This document shows positions 1 through 11,016 of a stretch of DNA of 64,000 bases, piece after piece (the first letter of the stretch is position 1; each line of letters opens with the position of its first letter). The stretch spans positions 7,192,001 through 7,256,000 of the forward strand of contig OY755178.1 in NCBI GenBank assembly GCA_963576735.1, given 5' to 3'. This DNA is from Bedellia somnulentella. Lineage: Eukaryota; Arthropoda; Insecta; Lepidoptera; Bedelliidae. The notes below the pieces were generated by a model that saw nothing but the letters and a program-made list of their open reading frames with translations, was not told the origin of the DNA and made no database searches. The translations under genes and the position numbers were made by a program.

Positions 1-298
1 AAAGACACTTTTTATTTTATTACTTGAATTTTGATGTCTCTCAGTCGTCACGTCGGCGTAAGTGCTACGTTTAGACTAGGTCGGCAGCTAAAGGATAAAA
101 TTTATTTACGAAATAGCAGTGCAGGGTGATATGCAACTATTTATTTTTGATCCTAAATAATATAACTTAAGTATTGTCGATACAAATTTTCGTCCTCAAA
201 GGGGTAAAATGGGAGGGTAGAGATTGTATGTTTTTTTATTTCTATGTGAGCACTTAAAAAGGACTTATTAAAGTTACATACTATCATAAATACATAAA

Positions 299-627
299 TA
301 CTCACGGCGATAAATCTCAAAAAGGGGTTGTCATATCTTCAGAGATATTAATTCTTCAGCCTCTTGAAAGTTGAGTGCCGAAAAGATGTCAAATGATGGG
401 TCACCAACAGCATAGCCCGAAAATCAATCAAAAATTCCAATTAAAGACTTATTTATTAAGAAAAAACAAGAAACAATAAGGTCGACCCTGTATTACAGTC
501 ATCAGAATGTTCCAAAATTACACTCATCGGCTTTTACAAAATTTATATAAATAAATTAGCCTGAGACGCTTCTTACGACACCCGAAGGAAGAAATGGGTC
601 AGTGCTATTCTAAACCACAGACACTAC
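299..627 (+). repeat. Dispersed CTCACGGC-type repeat, degenerate copy
   Basis: This is a decayed member of a roughly 240-bp family found about fifteen times here. The family consensus starts at CTCACGGCTATAAATCCC, runs through GGAAGTTGAGTGGGGAAAAG and a GGGTCTCCAACCGC segment, and ends near GGCACTACACGGC; many copies are flanked by TATG/CATA microsatellite at the CTCACGGC end. This copy keeps both ends, with an AT-rich internal expansion. The class is uncertain, probably a non-autonomous retroelement. Confidence 0.6.
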
Positions 628-1632
628 ACAAATAATATTTCATTATACTTTTAAATTTACATATAAATAAAAAGCCCTTAAGGGGTCGAATTGGAGTTTG
701 AAATTTTTGTGTATTTTTTAAATTGTGGATTTAGAAGAATATACATAAAGATTATATTTTTCGCTAACATGTTACAACGATATGCTCAAGTGAAAGGCAA
801 AAAAACGGGCTAGGGTTACCATTTCTCGCCTCAGTAGTATAAAAATTGGTATGTTATGTGGGGTTCAAATAACCAGTAATAATGATCTACGCAATCAAAT
901 ATCAGTAATTAAGCAGTTAATTTTTGATTATTAGGGGGGAGTTTCTATGAGACTTACAGATTTCGAAGGTGACGATTTGTATGAAGAAGTTACGGATTAT
1001 AAAATTAAAACAAATTGATAAGCACTGTCGGTTAAGAATATCCACTACCCCGTATTTTTCCCGTGGGTGTCGTTCGATACAACTAGCAAATTAAAAAAAA
1101 TAAACTAATCTTACGAACACCTACGGAAATAAACGAGGTAATGCTACTCTGACAATACACAACATTTAAGCGTATTGCCCAACAATCACTTAAAAACCTC
1201 TATATCCTAACTTGCTGCTTACAACACTGGATGAATAAAATGTAGTCTACGCGGATAAAGTCGCGGGAAAAAAGCTAGTATTTACGATATATTTTTAACA
1301 TATTTCATTATACAAAAGAAGTGTCAAAGTGATGATGCATGGTGGCGCAATTAATTATGGGATAAAAGACTTCATAGCTTAGTCGGCATCTCACTAAACT
1401 TAATCTGCCAGAAACAGTTACAACACAAAAGTTATAATTCTTCAGATTTTCTGCCAATATCACTATATAGATTTTATAAATATAAGTTTTTTAGAAGAAC
1501 CCATCTTATTAAAAACGTGCATACATTCCAGAGAGTTTTGCCAAACCCAGTTTTTAAATTTCGAAACTTGAACTTTAAATCAAGATTCTAGCTGTTCTTA
1601 TATATAAACCATTTTTTTTATTTAAATTACAG
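628..1632. other. AT-rich stretch without recognisable gene
   Basis: No long reading frame or structured RNA was seen. Around 1045-1170 there are small scraps resembling the GGGTGTCGT part of the CTCACGGC-type repeat. Confidence 0.5.
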
Positions 1633-1770
1633 GATCAATAATGCCGATAGAATACTTACCTACAATGACATCGAGCCACTACTAAGTTCCAAACAAAATG
1701 AACTATTTGACTGTGATGGTGAGTACCTATACAATTCGAGTATTCAAGCTTTATTTTTATCTCTATCTTC

Positions 1771-1930
1771 CCAGCCCGTAGATATTCCCACCGAGGGGCT
1801 GGAGCCTATAGTATAATTTGGTCATAGTCCACCATGCTGACCTACGTATTGGAACTAACGCGGGTTGGTAGACTGACGACTACTACCGGGATCAATGGCT
1901 TAAAATGCCCTCTGAAGTTCAATGAAGCTC
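1771..1930. repeat. Lepidopteran dispersed repeat fragment (GGGGCTGGAGCC / GTCCACCATGCTG)
   Basis: It contains GAGGGGCTGGAGCCTATAGT, followed by GGTCATAGTCCACCATGCTG and GCGGGTTGGTAGACT. This arrangement is familiar from dispersed repeats in moth genomes. The family name is not certain from sequence alone. Confidence 0.45.
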
Positions 1931-2033
1931 AATAAAACAAAACTATTTTTATGTTGCTGGTGGTTATAGTTTATGTGTACTTTTTGGTAGCCATGTTTGT
2001 TACTAAGAGGAGTATTTGTTTTTACAACTAAAT

Positions 2034-2235
2034 GAATCTATAAATATCTGTGGCTATAAATCCTAAAAGGGGTAGCCAGATCTTCTGAATAAATATTACC
2101 TAGCCATTTTTGGAAGTTGAGTGGGGAAAAGATTACAAAATAAAGTTTGTTGGTAATGTGTCTCCAACAGTATCGCCCAAAATCACTTAAAACAACTCGT
2201 CCAAAATTCGCGTAAAAGTTACACAATATCGGCGC
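2034..2235 (+). repeat. CTCACGGC-type repeat, partial
   Basis: Carries GGCTATAAATCCTAAAAGGG, GGAAGTTGAGTGGGGAAAAG and GTGTCTCCAACAGTATCGCC in family order. The distal third is missing. It lies between exon-like blocks A and B. Confidence 0.65.
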
Positions 2236-2835
2236 TGCTTAGAATGCAATTGTATAATTGTAACCTTTTACTATATAAAAAGCATCCATTTAAATATTTA
2301 CCCGATTGAAAAAGAAAAAAAGCAGTGACTTACAAATGTCTTGTTTTCAGAGAAGCGGCTCTAAGCTGCCCTGACATCCCACAAATTTTGGAGCTGGAAC
2401 GTGGATCAGCAAGCATCCTACAAATAAGTAAATATTCTAAATGTGATCAGGAGGCTATGTAAACGACTACAATGCTTTCTTATGACACCTTATTAAGATT
2501 TTCTTCTGTCAAACTCGCACAAAACAAAGATTTGGATTTTGAAATAGTATCCATCCCTGGTGATATTTCACAAATCCAGCGATACCTATCTGAACTTGTC
2601 ATTGGTTTCATCGACTAGTAAGCGCCATCGTTATTGTTCCAAATATTTTAATTGAATTTCGTATGACCTGCGAGGCAGCGTGTGTGACACAAATATGTTT
2701 TACAATGAGTTAGAAGAAGTCCGGACGAATTTATCGTTGTCCTTTTCAAGAGTAGACCTCCAGTATTCTACTATAAGGAATTTAAAATCACAAAAACTTC
2801 AAGTTGAATTAATTCAATTTTTTTTTTCAATTTAG

Positions 2836-3112
2836 GTCTTTAATTAGCAGCACTAAATGTTTATGCACGTCTTACTACATACATAACCAATGAAATTTTA
2901 AAGTTTAATCGATGTAAAGTTCAACATAAATTATAATAAATATAAGGATATAAGAAATATAAGTATTATATTCTTAAATTATTTTCTGATCACATGCCTG
3001 TCGAAGAATCATGTGTACGCTTCAACGTTTAATATTACTTCTTCTGATTATTGAAGGTTTGGTGACATCTCTTTAATTTTAAATTGAGTAGTTTTATAAA
3101 AACTTTCAAATT
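2836..3112. other. AT-rich spacer
   Basis: No supported feature was found between the last exon-like block and the duplicated segment at 3113. Confidence 0.4.
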
Positions 3113-3114
3113 AG

Positions 3115-3322
3115 AACAATTATTTATTTTCGTATATTTAATCGCGTGTTATTAGTGTTATTACATGGTTTTGTTTACTTTTATTTAAAATATATGGATT
3201 TAGACACATTAGGTTTTAGAAATTATCTTCACAATTAAAACAATTATTGATTTTCGTATATTTAATCGCGTGTTTCACATGGTTTTATCTTTACTTTTAT
3301 TTAAAATATATGGATTTAAAGT
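3115..3322. repeat. Two tandem copies of a ~90-bp AT-rich segment
   Basis: Copy 1 (about 3115-3204) and copy 2 (about 3236-3322) both run from AACAATTATT through CGTATATTTAATCGCGTGTT and a CATGGTTTT segment to AAAATATATGGATTTA. The last 45 bases recur inverted near 4660-4715. Confidence 0.75.
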
Positions 3323-4654
3323 CCAAGATCGCTTTTCGTCAGTGGAAACAAGCGATTACTTCTGGCCTGGCCAAGTAAATAATTTTAATACGAATACTAG
3401 TACCATCAAACTGAAATATAGAAAATAATAAATTTAATACTAATAAATAATAAATAGCGTAGGCATTATATATAGGCATAGTTTATTTGAAGGAGGGAAT
3501 ATACGGTCTGAATAAAAGTAGTAAAAAGCCACAAACAAGTTGCTCGAATGGCATGTTGGTAGTAAAATTTTTGATCTTTCTATTTCCTTCCTAGAAGTTT
3601 TGGACCAGGGTAGTTTTTAATTATTTGCGTAGGCATATATACGACCTCTTACAATTAGGATCACTGAAAGTGATTAGAGTTAGAAGATCGGTTAAGATGA
3701 TACATTAAGATAAAGAGGAGTGTACTTAGAACGTAATCAATAGTATACGAGTACATCTCCCAAAAACTTCTTTTGTCTTTTATTTGAAATCTTCAATGTA
3801 TAAATAATGTAATGTCATTTAAAAAATATATAATGAAACGTGACATCTAAGTTAAAAACTGAATAGGTATCAAACTTACTAACTTAGGCAACAAAAGTGA
3901 GAATTGATGCTCATTGAGAAATTTCGGTGTTAATACATGAGAAAACTGCGATTAAAACGATTGTTTCTCAAATGTTACGTATCTTGTCCCTATATTCATA
4001 ATATAAAGAACCACAAAGAGATTTACGCGAACACCAAAAGATCACGTCGTAATTAACGATAAATTTTCAAATAAAATATGAAAATCCATGTTGTTTCAAA
4101 TAACTTTGCTGCACGTAGCTTTATTTGATCCATATTTATCGAACTACACATAAAAGAAAAATTTATATGAGATGTATATATTATAATATTTAACTGTTTA
4201 AAATGTTTCCTCTAGTAACCTTTACCACTAATAATGATTGTACTGTACATACATTTAGAACAGCTGAATCTGAGTGCTGACTGTGCAACGTAGAATTATA
4301 TTACACAACCAAAAAATTTACAAGTGACTGTGCTTTACTCTTGTACTTGGAAATAATATATCCTTTTTAATTTAATTACAGTGTGAACATTTGTAGTCAT
4401 TATGATTGCATTAGTAAAATAGATATTAATATTGTATATTTCCAACTAACTCAAAGGACGGTGTTTTATGCGTAGAAATAATAATAATATCCAAATATCG
4501 GAGTTAAACAAATTACTTGCTTCTGAAGAGTGATAAAAAAATTAGGCTGGATGCGGTTAGAATGAGATGGCAATATACGATACTAAGTAAGTGCGTCAGA
4601 GATGGCTGCTTTATCCCACGCAGTAAGTAGTTTAATCACGGCTCGTGCTTGCCG
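3323..4654. other. AT-rich DNA between inverted arms
   Basis: No gene was recognised. The stretch lies between a segment at 3280-3322 and its inverted copy at 4660-4715, so it may be the interior of a decayed transposon. Confidence 0.4.
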
Positions 4655-4718
4655 GGCTGCACTTTAAATCCATATATTTTAAATAAAGTAAAGATAAAAC
4701 CATGTGAAACGTAATGTA
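4655..4718. repeat. Inverted partner of the 3280-3322 segment
   Basis: The reverse complement of this stretch matches 3276-3325 (ATATGGATTTAAAGT and GTTTCACATGGTTTTATC). The arms are separated by about 1.35 kb. Confidence 0.7.
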
Positions 4719-5370
4719 AAGATTTAAAACATTAATTATGATATGATGCTGCTACGTAAACTTCTATTTGGATTAAGCTACATAAAAACAACAACACTCT
4801 GCAAAGTTTTAAACGATAAAAAGAACTGTATATATAGAGGTACATACATACATACATACATAAAACGTGGCCTCCTGTTGGCGGAAAAGTTTGAAAAAGA
4901 TTTATGACACTTTTGTTTTGAGATTTATATATGCTTCTTAAAAGATAATTTTTATTTAATCCTCTTATAGTTTGTACTATGGTAATGAATTTGTTGTAAA
5001 TATTAAGAGGTGTTGAAGTATATATTAGGAAACTACATTTTTAAACAGTAAAGGGTCGTATAATATAACATAGGTTGAATAAGAATTATTATAGATTGTG
5101 TATTTAATACAATTTAAATATAACTTATGCTGATGGCTCAGAATGAGCAAAGTAAAAATATTTTAATAAATATCAACACTGTAAATATATTATAAAACTT
5201 TATCTTAACATCATTTATTTATCCTCGTCAGGAAGGTGTAAAGTTGCTGGCAAAAGCGTAATATATTCTAAAATAATAATAGTTGTAAATAAATATTTGT
5301 ACTAAGATTTAAGATTTCTAACCGCAAAAACTTGAAAACGGTGTAGAATCTTCATTGTATTTTATAGAAA

Positions 5371-5475
5371 ATGTCGTTGTTCAACGACACCGTTTTGAAA
5401 AAGCAAAAGCTAGTGGCCAAATCCATGGCCAAAACTTTTCAGCGACCAATAATTTGTGAAGGACGCTTGACGTGA
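5371..5475 (+). CDS. Possible small ORF of 34 residues
   Basis: An ATG in the context GAAAATGTCG opens a 34-codon frame starting MSLFNDTVLKKQKLVAKSM and ending GRLT, then TGA. The composition (Lys-rich, few AT-codon artefacts) looks more protein-like than its surroundings. It might be a first exon or a micropeptide. No homologue is recognised and no clear splice donor is present, so it may be chance. Confidence 0.15.
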   Translation: MSLFNDTVLKKQKLVAKSMAKTFQRPIICEGRLT

Positions 5476-5854
5476 CAAACCATGCGTTATAGAGTTTGAG
5501 GGCGGCGTATGTGCAACTGAAAACACATTTTAGCGGAATCATTATATTAATAAAAGTGTCGGTTTAAGATTTTATCAGGGTGTAGTTGAGTTTAGACACT
5601 TTCTTTATCCTAAAACAGATAAGTATTTAAGTCTGCATATAAAGAGAATATAGTAAAAAAATCATTGAACGAATTACTTAAGTATTTTTAATTATTAGTG
5701 TATTTTATAACTAATAAATAACGTTCTTCTGAATATATAAATTATGTGTAGTAATTTATAATAAACCTACATTAATAATCTTAATATTAAGTACCTAGGT
5801 AAAATCATAGTATATTTATAAATGTAAAATACCACATTAGCTCTATAGATCCCT

Positions 5855-7140
5855 TTTACCGACTTCCTATCATCCATCCTATCTACGTGCCCAAACCATC
5901 TCAACGTTCCTTTTTCTATCGTTCTTACAAGCTCTTTCACACAACACTTTCACACTTTTCACCAGCATCTTTCACACCACGATTTTCACGAATTAACTAA
6001 CATTACATTTTTTTCCGAGCGGCCTCATCTCTGCTGCATTCCCTCTACTCTCATGTTTCTTCTGCCACACCCAATATTCGTATAAGCTTAGGAACAAGAA
6101 CAGCATCATGCGTAGCCATTCGGGCCTTTTCAGAGATCTATTGACTAGTCAATACACTATTCATTGCTCTTTATACCGAATTGCCCTTTTTCACTCTTCT
6201 TTCAATGTCTTCAGCACATTTGCCATCCATAGTAAACAGACTTCCTAGATATACAAACTTTTTCACCTGTTCCACATTCTTACCATCAATCACAATCACG
6301 CAATCTGTCACATCTTCCTGTCTCTCAAAAACCATCGTTTTAGTTTTATCCACGTTCACCCTCAAAGACGCACATGCAATACTCATTAATCTCTTGCAAC
6401 TCTTTCATCGATGATAAAATTAGCACTCGATCGTCATCTTTTAAGAGGCATTTATTGATGAATAATAATAATTTTTAGTTTTATCCACGTTCACCCTCAA
6501 AGACGCACATGCAATACTCATTAATCTCTTGCAACTCTTTCATCGATGATAAAATTAGCACTCGATCGTCATCTTTTAAGAGGCATTTATTGATGAATAA
6601 TAATAATTTTTAGTTTTATCCACGTTCACCCTCAAAGACGCACATGCAATACTCATTAATCTCTTGCAACTCTTTCATCGATGATAAAATTAGCACTCGA
6701 TCGTCATCTTTTAAGAGGCATTTATTGTGTGTATGTGGATTCATTCCACTAATTCTTAGTCCATAATCACTTTCACGCAACTCTGTACTCTGTCAAACAG
6801 TCGTCTATAAACAAATTGAAGGTCCACGGAGAAGCAACGCATCCCAGTCGTCTTTTGGTTCTTGGCTAAGAACTTTTCGGTGATGCTCCTAAGAGAAAAG
6901 ATTTGATCTATACATCCTATTCCATTCCTTTCTAAAATCCTGCTTGCACATCCCACATTTCCTAGTTAGTTTTATTCATCACTCTTTCAATCAATACTTT
7001 GCATACAATTTACCTACAATGCATAGTAGGCCGATGTCGCGGTAGTTTTGATCCTCCTGGTGTGTTCCTTTCCTTTATATCTTTATCACAATCACCGCCT
7101 TACACCAGTCTTGTGGTACTTTGCCACTCGACCAGCAATT
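5855..7140 (-). mobile_element. Non-LTR retrotransposon (RTE-like) remnant, RT to C-terminus
   Basis: Read on the minus strand, this holds pieces of an RT ORF in order. The first is a degenerate block around 6760-6850 resembling the region just before the RT active site. Next is LLKDDDRVLILSSMKELQE, where the catalytic YADD box would be (now KDDD). Then come VNVDKTKTMVFER and [19 protein letters not shown] at 6171-6390, and remnants of the WFGH/MDD segment at 5855-5930. It is frameshifted throughout. The same C-terminal region is intact at 43315-43995, which supports the assignment. A 135-bp internal tandem repeat disrupts it. Confidence 0.75.
6341..6727. repeat. 135-bp tandem repeat, 2.9 copies
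   Basis: Units start at 6341, 6476 and 6611, each with TAGTTTTATCCACGTTCACC, and are nearly identical. The third unit diverges after TTTATTG at 6727. The period equals 45 codons and the unit spans the RT active-site region of the surrounding LINE remnant. Confidence 0.95.
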
Positions 7141-7483
7141 TGGTATACAAAAATTTGAAAAAATATAGTTAGATTATATAAACATAAAATAATAAAATTT
7201 AGAAGCCAGCTGCGTAGTCACGTAGTTTAATATTATCAGTGCGTGTTGTATAATATATTTTAAGTCTATTTTAGGTCTTAGCCTTAGAATGCCAAATATC
7301 CATACGCCGGCCGCATAAGGGCGGCAGTACAATTTATTGTTATAAGTATCATGTAAGATACAATTTAAGATAGTCAGCGCTTGAGTTGGTTGTTCCCTAA
7401 CTATTGCAAAATACTACTAACTATGTGCAAAATAGGGTATAGCGGTCTTACCGGGGTAAATGAGCGAAAACTCATCCTACATA

Positions 7484-7806
7484 GCCTGTCAAGCTTACTG
7501 ATGTCCTCCGTTGCGGTAAAAATACTACTCGACCACGTAAAGTTTGGTTTTTACTCGTCGTTAGTATTAGGGAGATATGGATACAAACTTGTTTGTTTTT
7601 TCACGCAAAGTGTGTTTTATACATAAAGCGGCAAAGTAACTAAATTGTTTTATACCGCCTACCGTATAAAATTCACTTCGCGTGGGAATACAAACAAAGT
7701 CGTATCCGTAGCTCACTAGTACTAACTTCGAGTAAAACGTAAATTTTCGTGGTCGTGTAGTATTTTTACCGCAACGGATAGCCCCGGTTAGCTTGACAGG
7801 CTGTAT
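7484..7806. mobile_element. ~320-bp inverted-repeat (foldback/MITE-like) element
   Basis: The left half (7484-7640) and right half (7645-7806) are inverted copies. Both carry AGCCTGTCAAGCT at the outer end, CGTTGCGGTAAAAATACTAC next, then GACCACG, and converge on a GCGGCAAAGTAAC-like centre. The halves differ by scattered substitutions, so the insertion is old. Confidence 0.75.
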
Positions 7807-7868
7807 CGTAAGTGTTTTACTATAGTAAAACACTCACGATATGATATTTTAACATCTATAATATCATA

Positions 7869-7896
7869 GTCGCTCTGCCAACTGAGCTATGGTCCC
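7869..7896 (-). other. tRNA 5'-half-like fragment
   Basis: The minus strand reads GGGACCATAGCTCAGTTGGC followed by AGAGCGAC, matching a tRNA acceptor and D-arm with an A-box. No T-arm or B-box follows at the right distance, so this is a tRNA-derived scrap and not a gene. Confidence 0.5.
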
Positions 7897-7897
7897 A

Positions 7898-8725
7898 AGT
7901 AACAACAAGTATCGCTATTTCCCGCTAGTATCGCAAGAGACCCTCCATATCCAGTTAACAAAAATCCCAGATATAAAAACTCTTTCACTTGTCCCACTTG
8001 CTTTCGATCAATCTCAATCACGCATCTCACAATCATGGTTTTAGTTTTATGCACATTCACCCTCATTCCCTCTCTTTCAAATATCATACATACAATACTA
8101 CTACAATACTACGCACTACGCTATTTATGTTAATGTAAGGAAAAAAAAAGTTGGAATGTATAATATAATTAGAATATAAAATATGTGAGAATTAATCTTA
8201 TTAGGCCATGCCTGTAAAGATTATTTCTGTGTAAATATAAGTAAATAAATAAATATTCATCATCTCTTGCAACGCTTTAACCAACGATGAATGTAACACT
8301 TGATCGACAGTATATAAGAGGCCTATAATCACTTTCACTCAAATATGTCAGACTGTTATTCATTAAATAGTTAAAAAGCCACGGAGAAGCTAAACAACCC
8401 TGTTTGACACGCCAAAAGATCCTGAACCACTCTGTGTTTTCTGGACACTGGAATACTCATGGTATGAAACTGATGATCGTATAAGTTGACTCTCCAAAAC
8501 GAACTTAGACAACACCACCCACAAATACTTTCTTAGCACCTTATCATACATCAGATAATCTATAAAGGAGCTTTTGTTTAGTAGCTAGAAGAGAAGATTT
8601 TATCCATACATCTAATGCCCTTCCTGCTTCCACAACACACATTTTGTCATCCGTTTCATACATCACTCTTTTAATCAATACCTTTGCATACAATTTACCG
8701 ACAACACCGTGAAAGCTTCGGAAAA
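7898..8725 (-). mobile_element. RTE-like LINE remnant, second copy
   Basis: The minus strand again encodes MRVNVHKTKTMI and VGQVKEFLYLGFLLTGYGG, the counterparts of the C-terminal region at 43315. It is followed upstream by degenerate RT sequence to about 8725. Many frameshifts and stops are present. Confidence 0.65.
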
Positions 8726-8729
8726 AATC

Positions 8730-10420
8730 CGCAGTAGGTTTAGTATCGCTCTTGAGTATTAATATTATTAGTGGTAGTAGTATAGCAATAGTTCTGCAAG
8801 ATACTCACAAAACTTGCACACACTGCCATGCAAAAAAATTACGCACTACACCTCCTGGTACATGTATCTGCTAAATGGCCATTTAGCAGGAGCCTGTGAT
8901 GTTTATTGGCAATCATTGCTGAATAAACAAACTACTGTTTTATTCTATTTTTTTAAATAAAGAAAGGCTGTATTATAATTCAAAGATAGTTAAGTGTTAC
9001 AAAAAAAATGCTTTAGTAAGTTGTAAAATTTACGAATTCTTAGTTACGTTACTCAAAATCGTGCAAAGTAAGCTAGGGTTGATTAAATGTGTTTGGTATA
9101 CCCCCTTTATGGGATTATAGCTCAGATGACACTTGGTGTTTAATATAGTGTAACCTACTAACTACCGTCAACCGTTTAATTATAGATTACGTCAAAAATA
9201 GCTATTGTAAAACTGACGATAGTTTAAATTATTTCTGTTAATTAGTATTCCTGTTATCAATAGAGAAAAATAATCAACCAATATTTAATTACTGACTTGC
9301 AATCCGTTAAGGTTTTGCCAGAGTAGCGAAGAATTTAAATTACATATGTCTCCGTTTTGACGGTAGTATAGTTAAGATTAACAACATGTATGTATAAGTC
9401 AATGTCGTTTTATCTTATTTTAGATGAACCGTAGAGGTTACATCTTTTTTATTCTTACCCCCATTTTGACCAGAGTCAATTGGTACAATGTCTAAAAGCT
9501 TTAAAAACGTAGTAATAGAATAAGTCGCGGTAAGATTCCCGTGTAGATAAAATAAGGGATATAATCGGTCTAGTCATAAGATTAAAGTTTAAATGAACAT
9601 AATAACCAAAAATGTATTAATCTAATATAACTAAACTAAGTACCTTACAATGCACATTCATAGGAGTGTTAATTTTTAAGTAAAGAAATATAATTAAAGT
9701 AAATAATACACTAATTTGCCCATTTGGCGGTATTAATTACATTGATCATTCATTATGTAAGTTTAGTACAAAAATATTTCAGTGGGATGTATTATCTTTA
9801 CATATGTAAACGTATGTGGTTTTATATTAATTAAAATGGGCCGTAGTGATTATATTGCTTATACTTTTGAATCTTCATTTTTATCATTAAGTATTGAAAC
9901 AAAAATATTATTACTTCACGTCAGTTAAACTTAAATTCAATTGAATTTACCGTCCCTACACTAGGTTTTATGTAAAGAAAAGAAAGAGGACACAAACTAT
10001 CACATTTCCACATTTCAAAATAATTAATTCACTTTTGCATTACAATTTCTACTTTAAAGATCTTCTATACGAAAAAACCAATACTATTTGACGCACACAA
10101 ACAAGTTGGCAAAAAAACTTACACATAATATAACAATTAACTCAATCCAATTTTTAGAAAAAAAACATTAGAATTACCATTTTTTTTCATAAAATTTGCC
10201 CTTAATTATTTACATGAAAGAATTAAGATACTTTAGAATAAGGTAAGAATTGTAAATATAAAAGCAACTCGACAATGTCAATTACATGAGTAGTTTAGCA
10301 ATGTAAGGTGGTGTTAGACATACCCACATATATTATAACATAACATAACAACATATCACGTAAAAAAGACGTGTGTTGACGAGTTTCTTACGTGGTATTC
10401 TCTCAACAAAACACCTTCCG
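8730..10420. other. AT-rich DNA with one perfect palindrome, no gene seen
   Basis: No reading frame or repeat with clear edges was found except the 22-bp palindrome at 8868. The 10265-10330 segment (GAGTAGTTTAGCAATGTAAG) recurs in diverged form near 16755, 18655 and 19225. Confidence 0.4.
8868..8889. repeat. 22-bp perfect palindrome
   Basis: The centre TGCTAAATGGCCATTTAGCA is extended by one matched base at each end. It has no loop. It could be a dimeric protein site or chance. Confidence 0.8.
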
Positions 10421-10524
10421 AATCCGAAGTAAACTTAGTATTCCGAAGAATCCGAAGTAAACTTAGTATTCCGAAGAATCCGAAGTAAACTTAGTATTCC
10501 GAAGAATCCGAAGTAAACTTGGTG
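10421..10524. repeat. 28-bp minisatellite, about 3.7 copies
   Basis: Units beginning AATCCGAAGTAAACTTAGTA start at 10421, 10449, 10477 and 10505. The first three are identical and the last is truncated. Confidence 0.95.
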
Positions 10525-10618
10525 TTAAGTTGAAATTTGACGTTCAAAAAACAAAGATTCATCTTTTCACTTTGATATAAATGATTATTTTACATAATAA
10601 CCTTCTCGAGTATTTTAA

Positions 10619-10988
10619 TCTATACTTATAATAAATCTGTAGAGAGGTCAATTCTGTACATGAAATATATTTTCAAAATAACTATCAGGGGGTGATAAGA
10701 GATCGATACTGATGCCAAAAAAGCAATCAGTAAAATTTTTGTCTGTCTGTCGGTTTGTATGTGCCTTATGGAAACAAAAACTACTCGACGGATTTTAACG
10801 AAACTTGGTACAATTATTTTTCATACTCCTAGGCAGGTTTTTGTATACTTTCCAGCAGAGTAGTAAAGGGGAATTTTGGGAAATTTTGGGAAAACGGGAG
10901 AAGTTACTCCATTTTTTAAGCTTCCCTCGCGTGTGCAGCCTTAATGGTTAAACTAGGTTACCCGTGCGAAGCTGGGACGATCCAGTAG
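10619..10988 (+). mobile_element. Helitron-like non-autonomous element, copy 1
   Basis: It starts TCTATACTTATAATAAATCT and contains ACTATCAGGGGGTGAT. It ends with CCCGTGCGAAGCTGGG and a degenerate CTAGT-type terminus, a pattern typical of lepidopteran Helitron-derived elements. There are no coding remains. A second copy lies inverted only 30 bp away. Confidence 0.7.
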
Positions 10989-11016
10989 TAATTTAATAAA
11001 ATCTGTTTATTATATA

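Larger units (their letters stand above)
1633..2802 (+). pseudogene. Exon-like blocks of an unrecognised gene, probably a pseudogene
   Basis: Three blocks look coding. Block A (1633-1718) follows TTAAATTACAG, ends at GATG|GTGAGT and is open in one frame only (INNADRILTYND..., 28 codons). Block B/C (2353-2617) follows TTTTCAGAG, is open for 88 codons except for one TAA at 2460-2462, and ends at GACTA|GTAAGC. Block D starts at 2679 after GAGGCAG, and its frame joins C in phase across a 61-bp intron (TAC VCDTNMFYNELEEVR...). A joins B in phase only if the second AG of CAGAG is used. The composition reads like real protein rather than random AT-rich translation, but I do not recognise the family. 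The single nonsense codon and the repeats between A and B argue for a decayed gene. Chance open frames cannot be excluded. Confidence 0.35.

Noticed and set aside
6341..6727. CRISPR-like array
   Set aside because: Units are directly contiguous 135-bp copies with no unique spacers, in a eukaryotic LINE remnant. The 28-bp minisatellite at 10421 likewise has no spacers.
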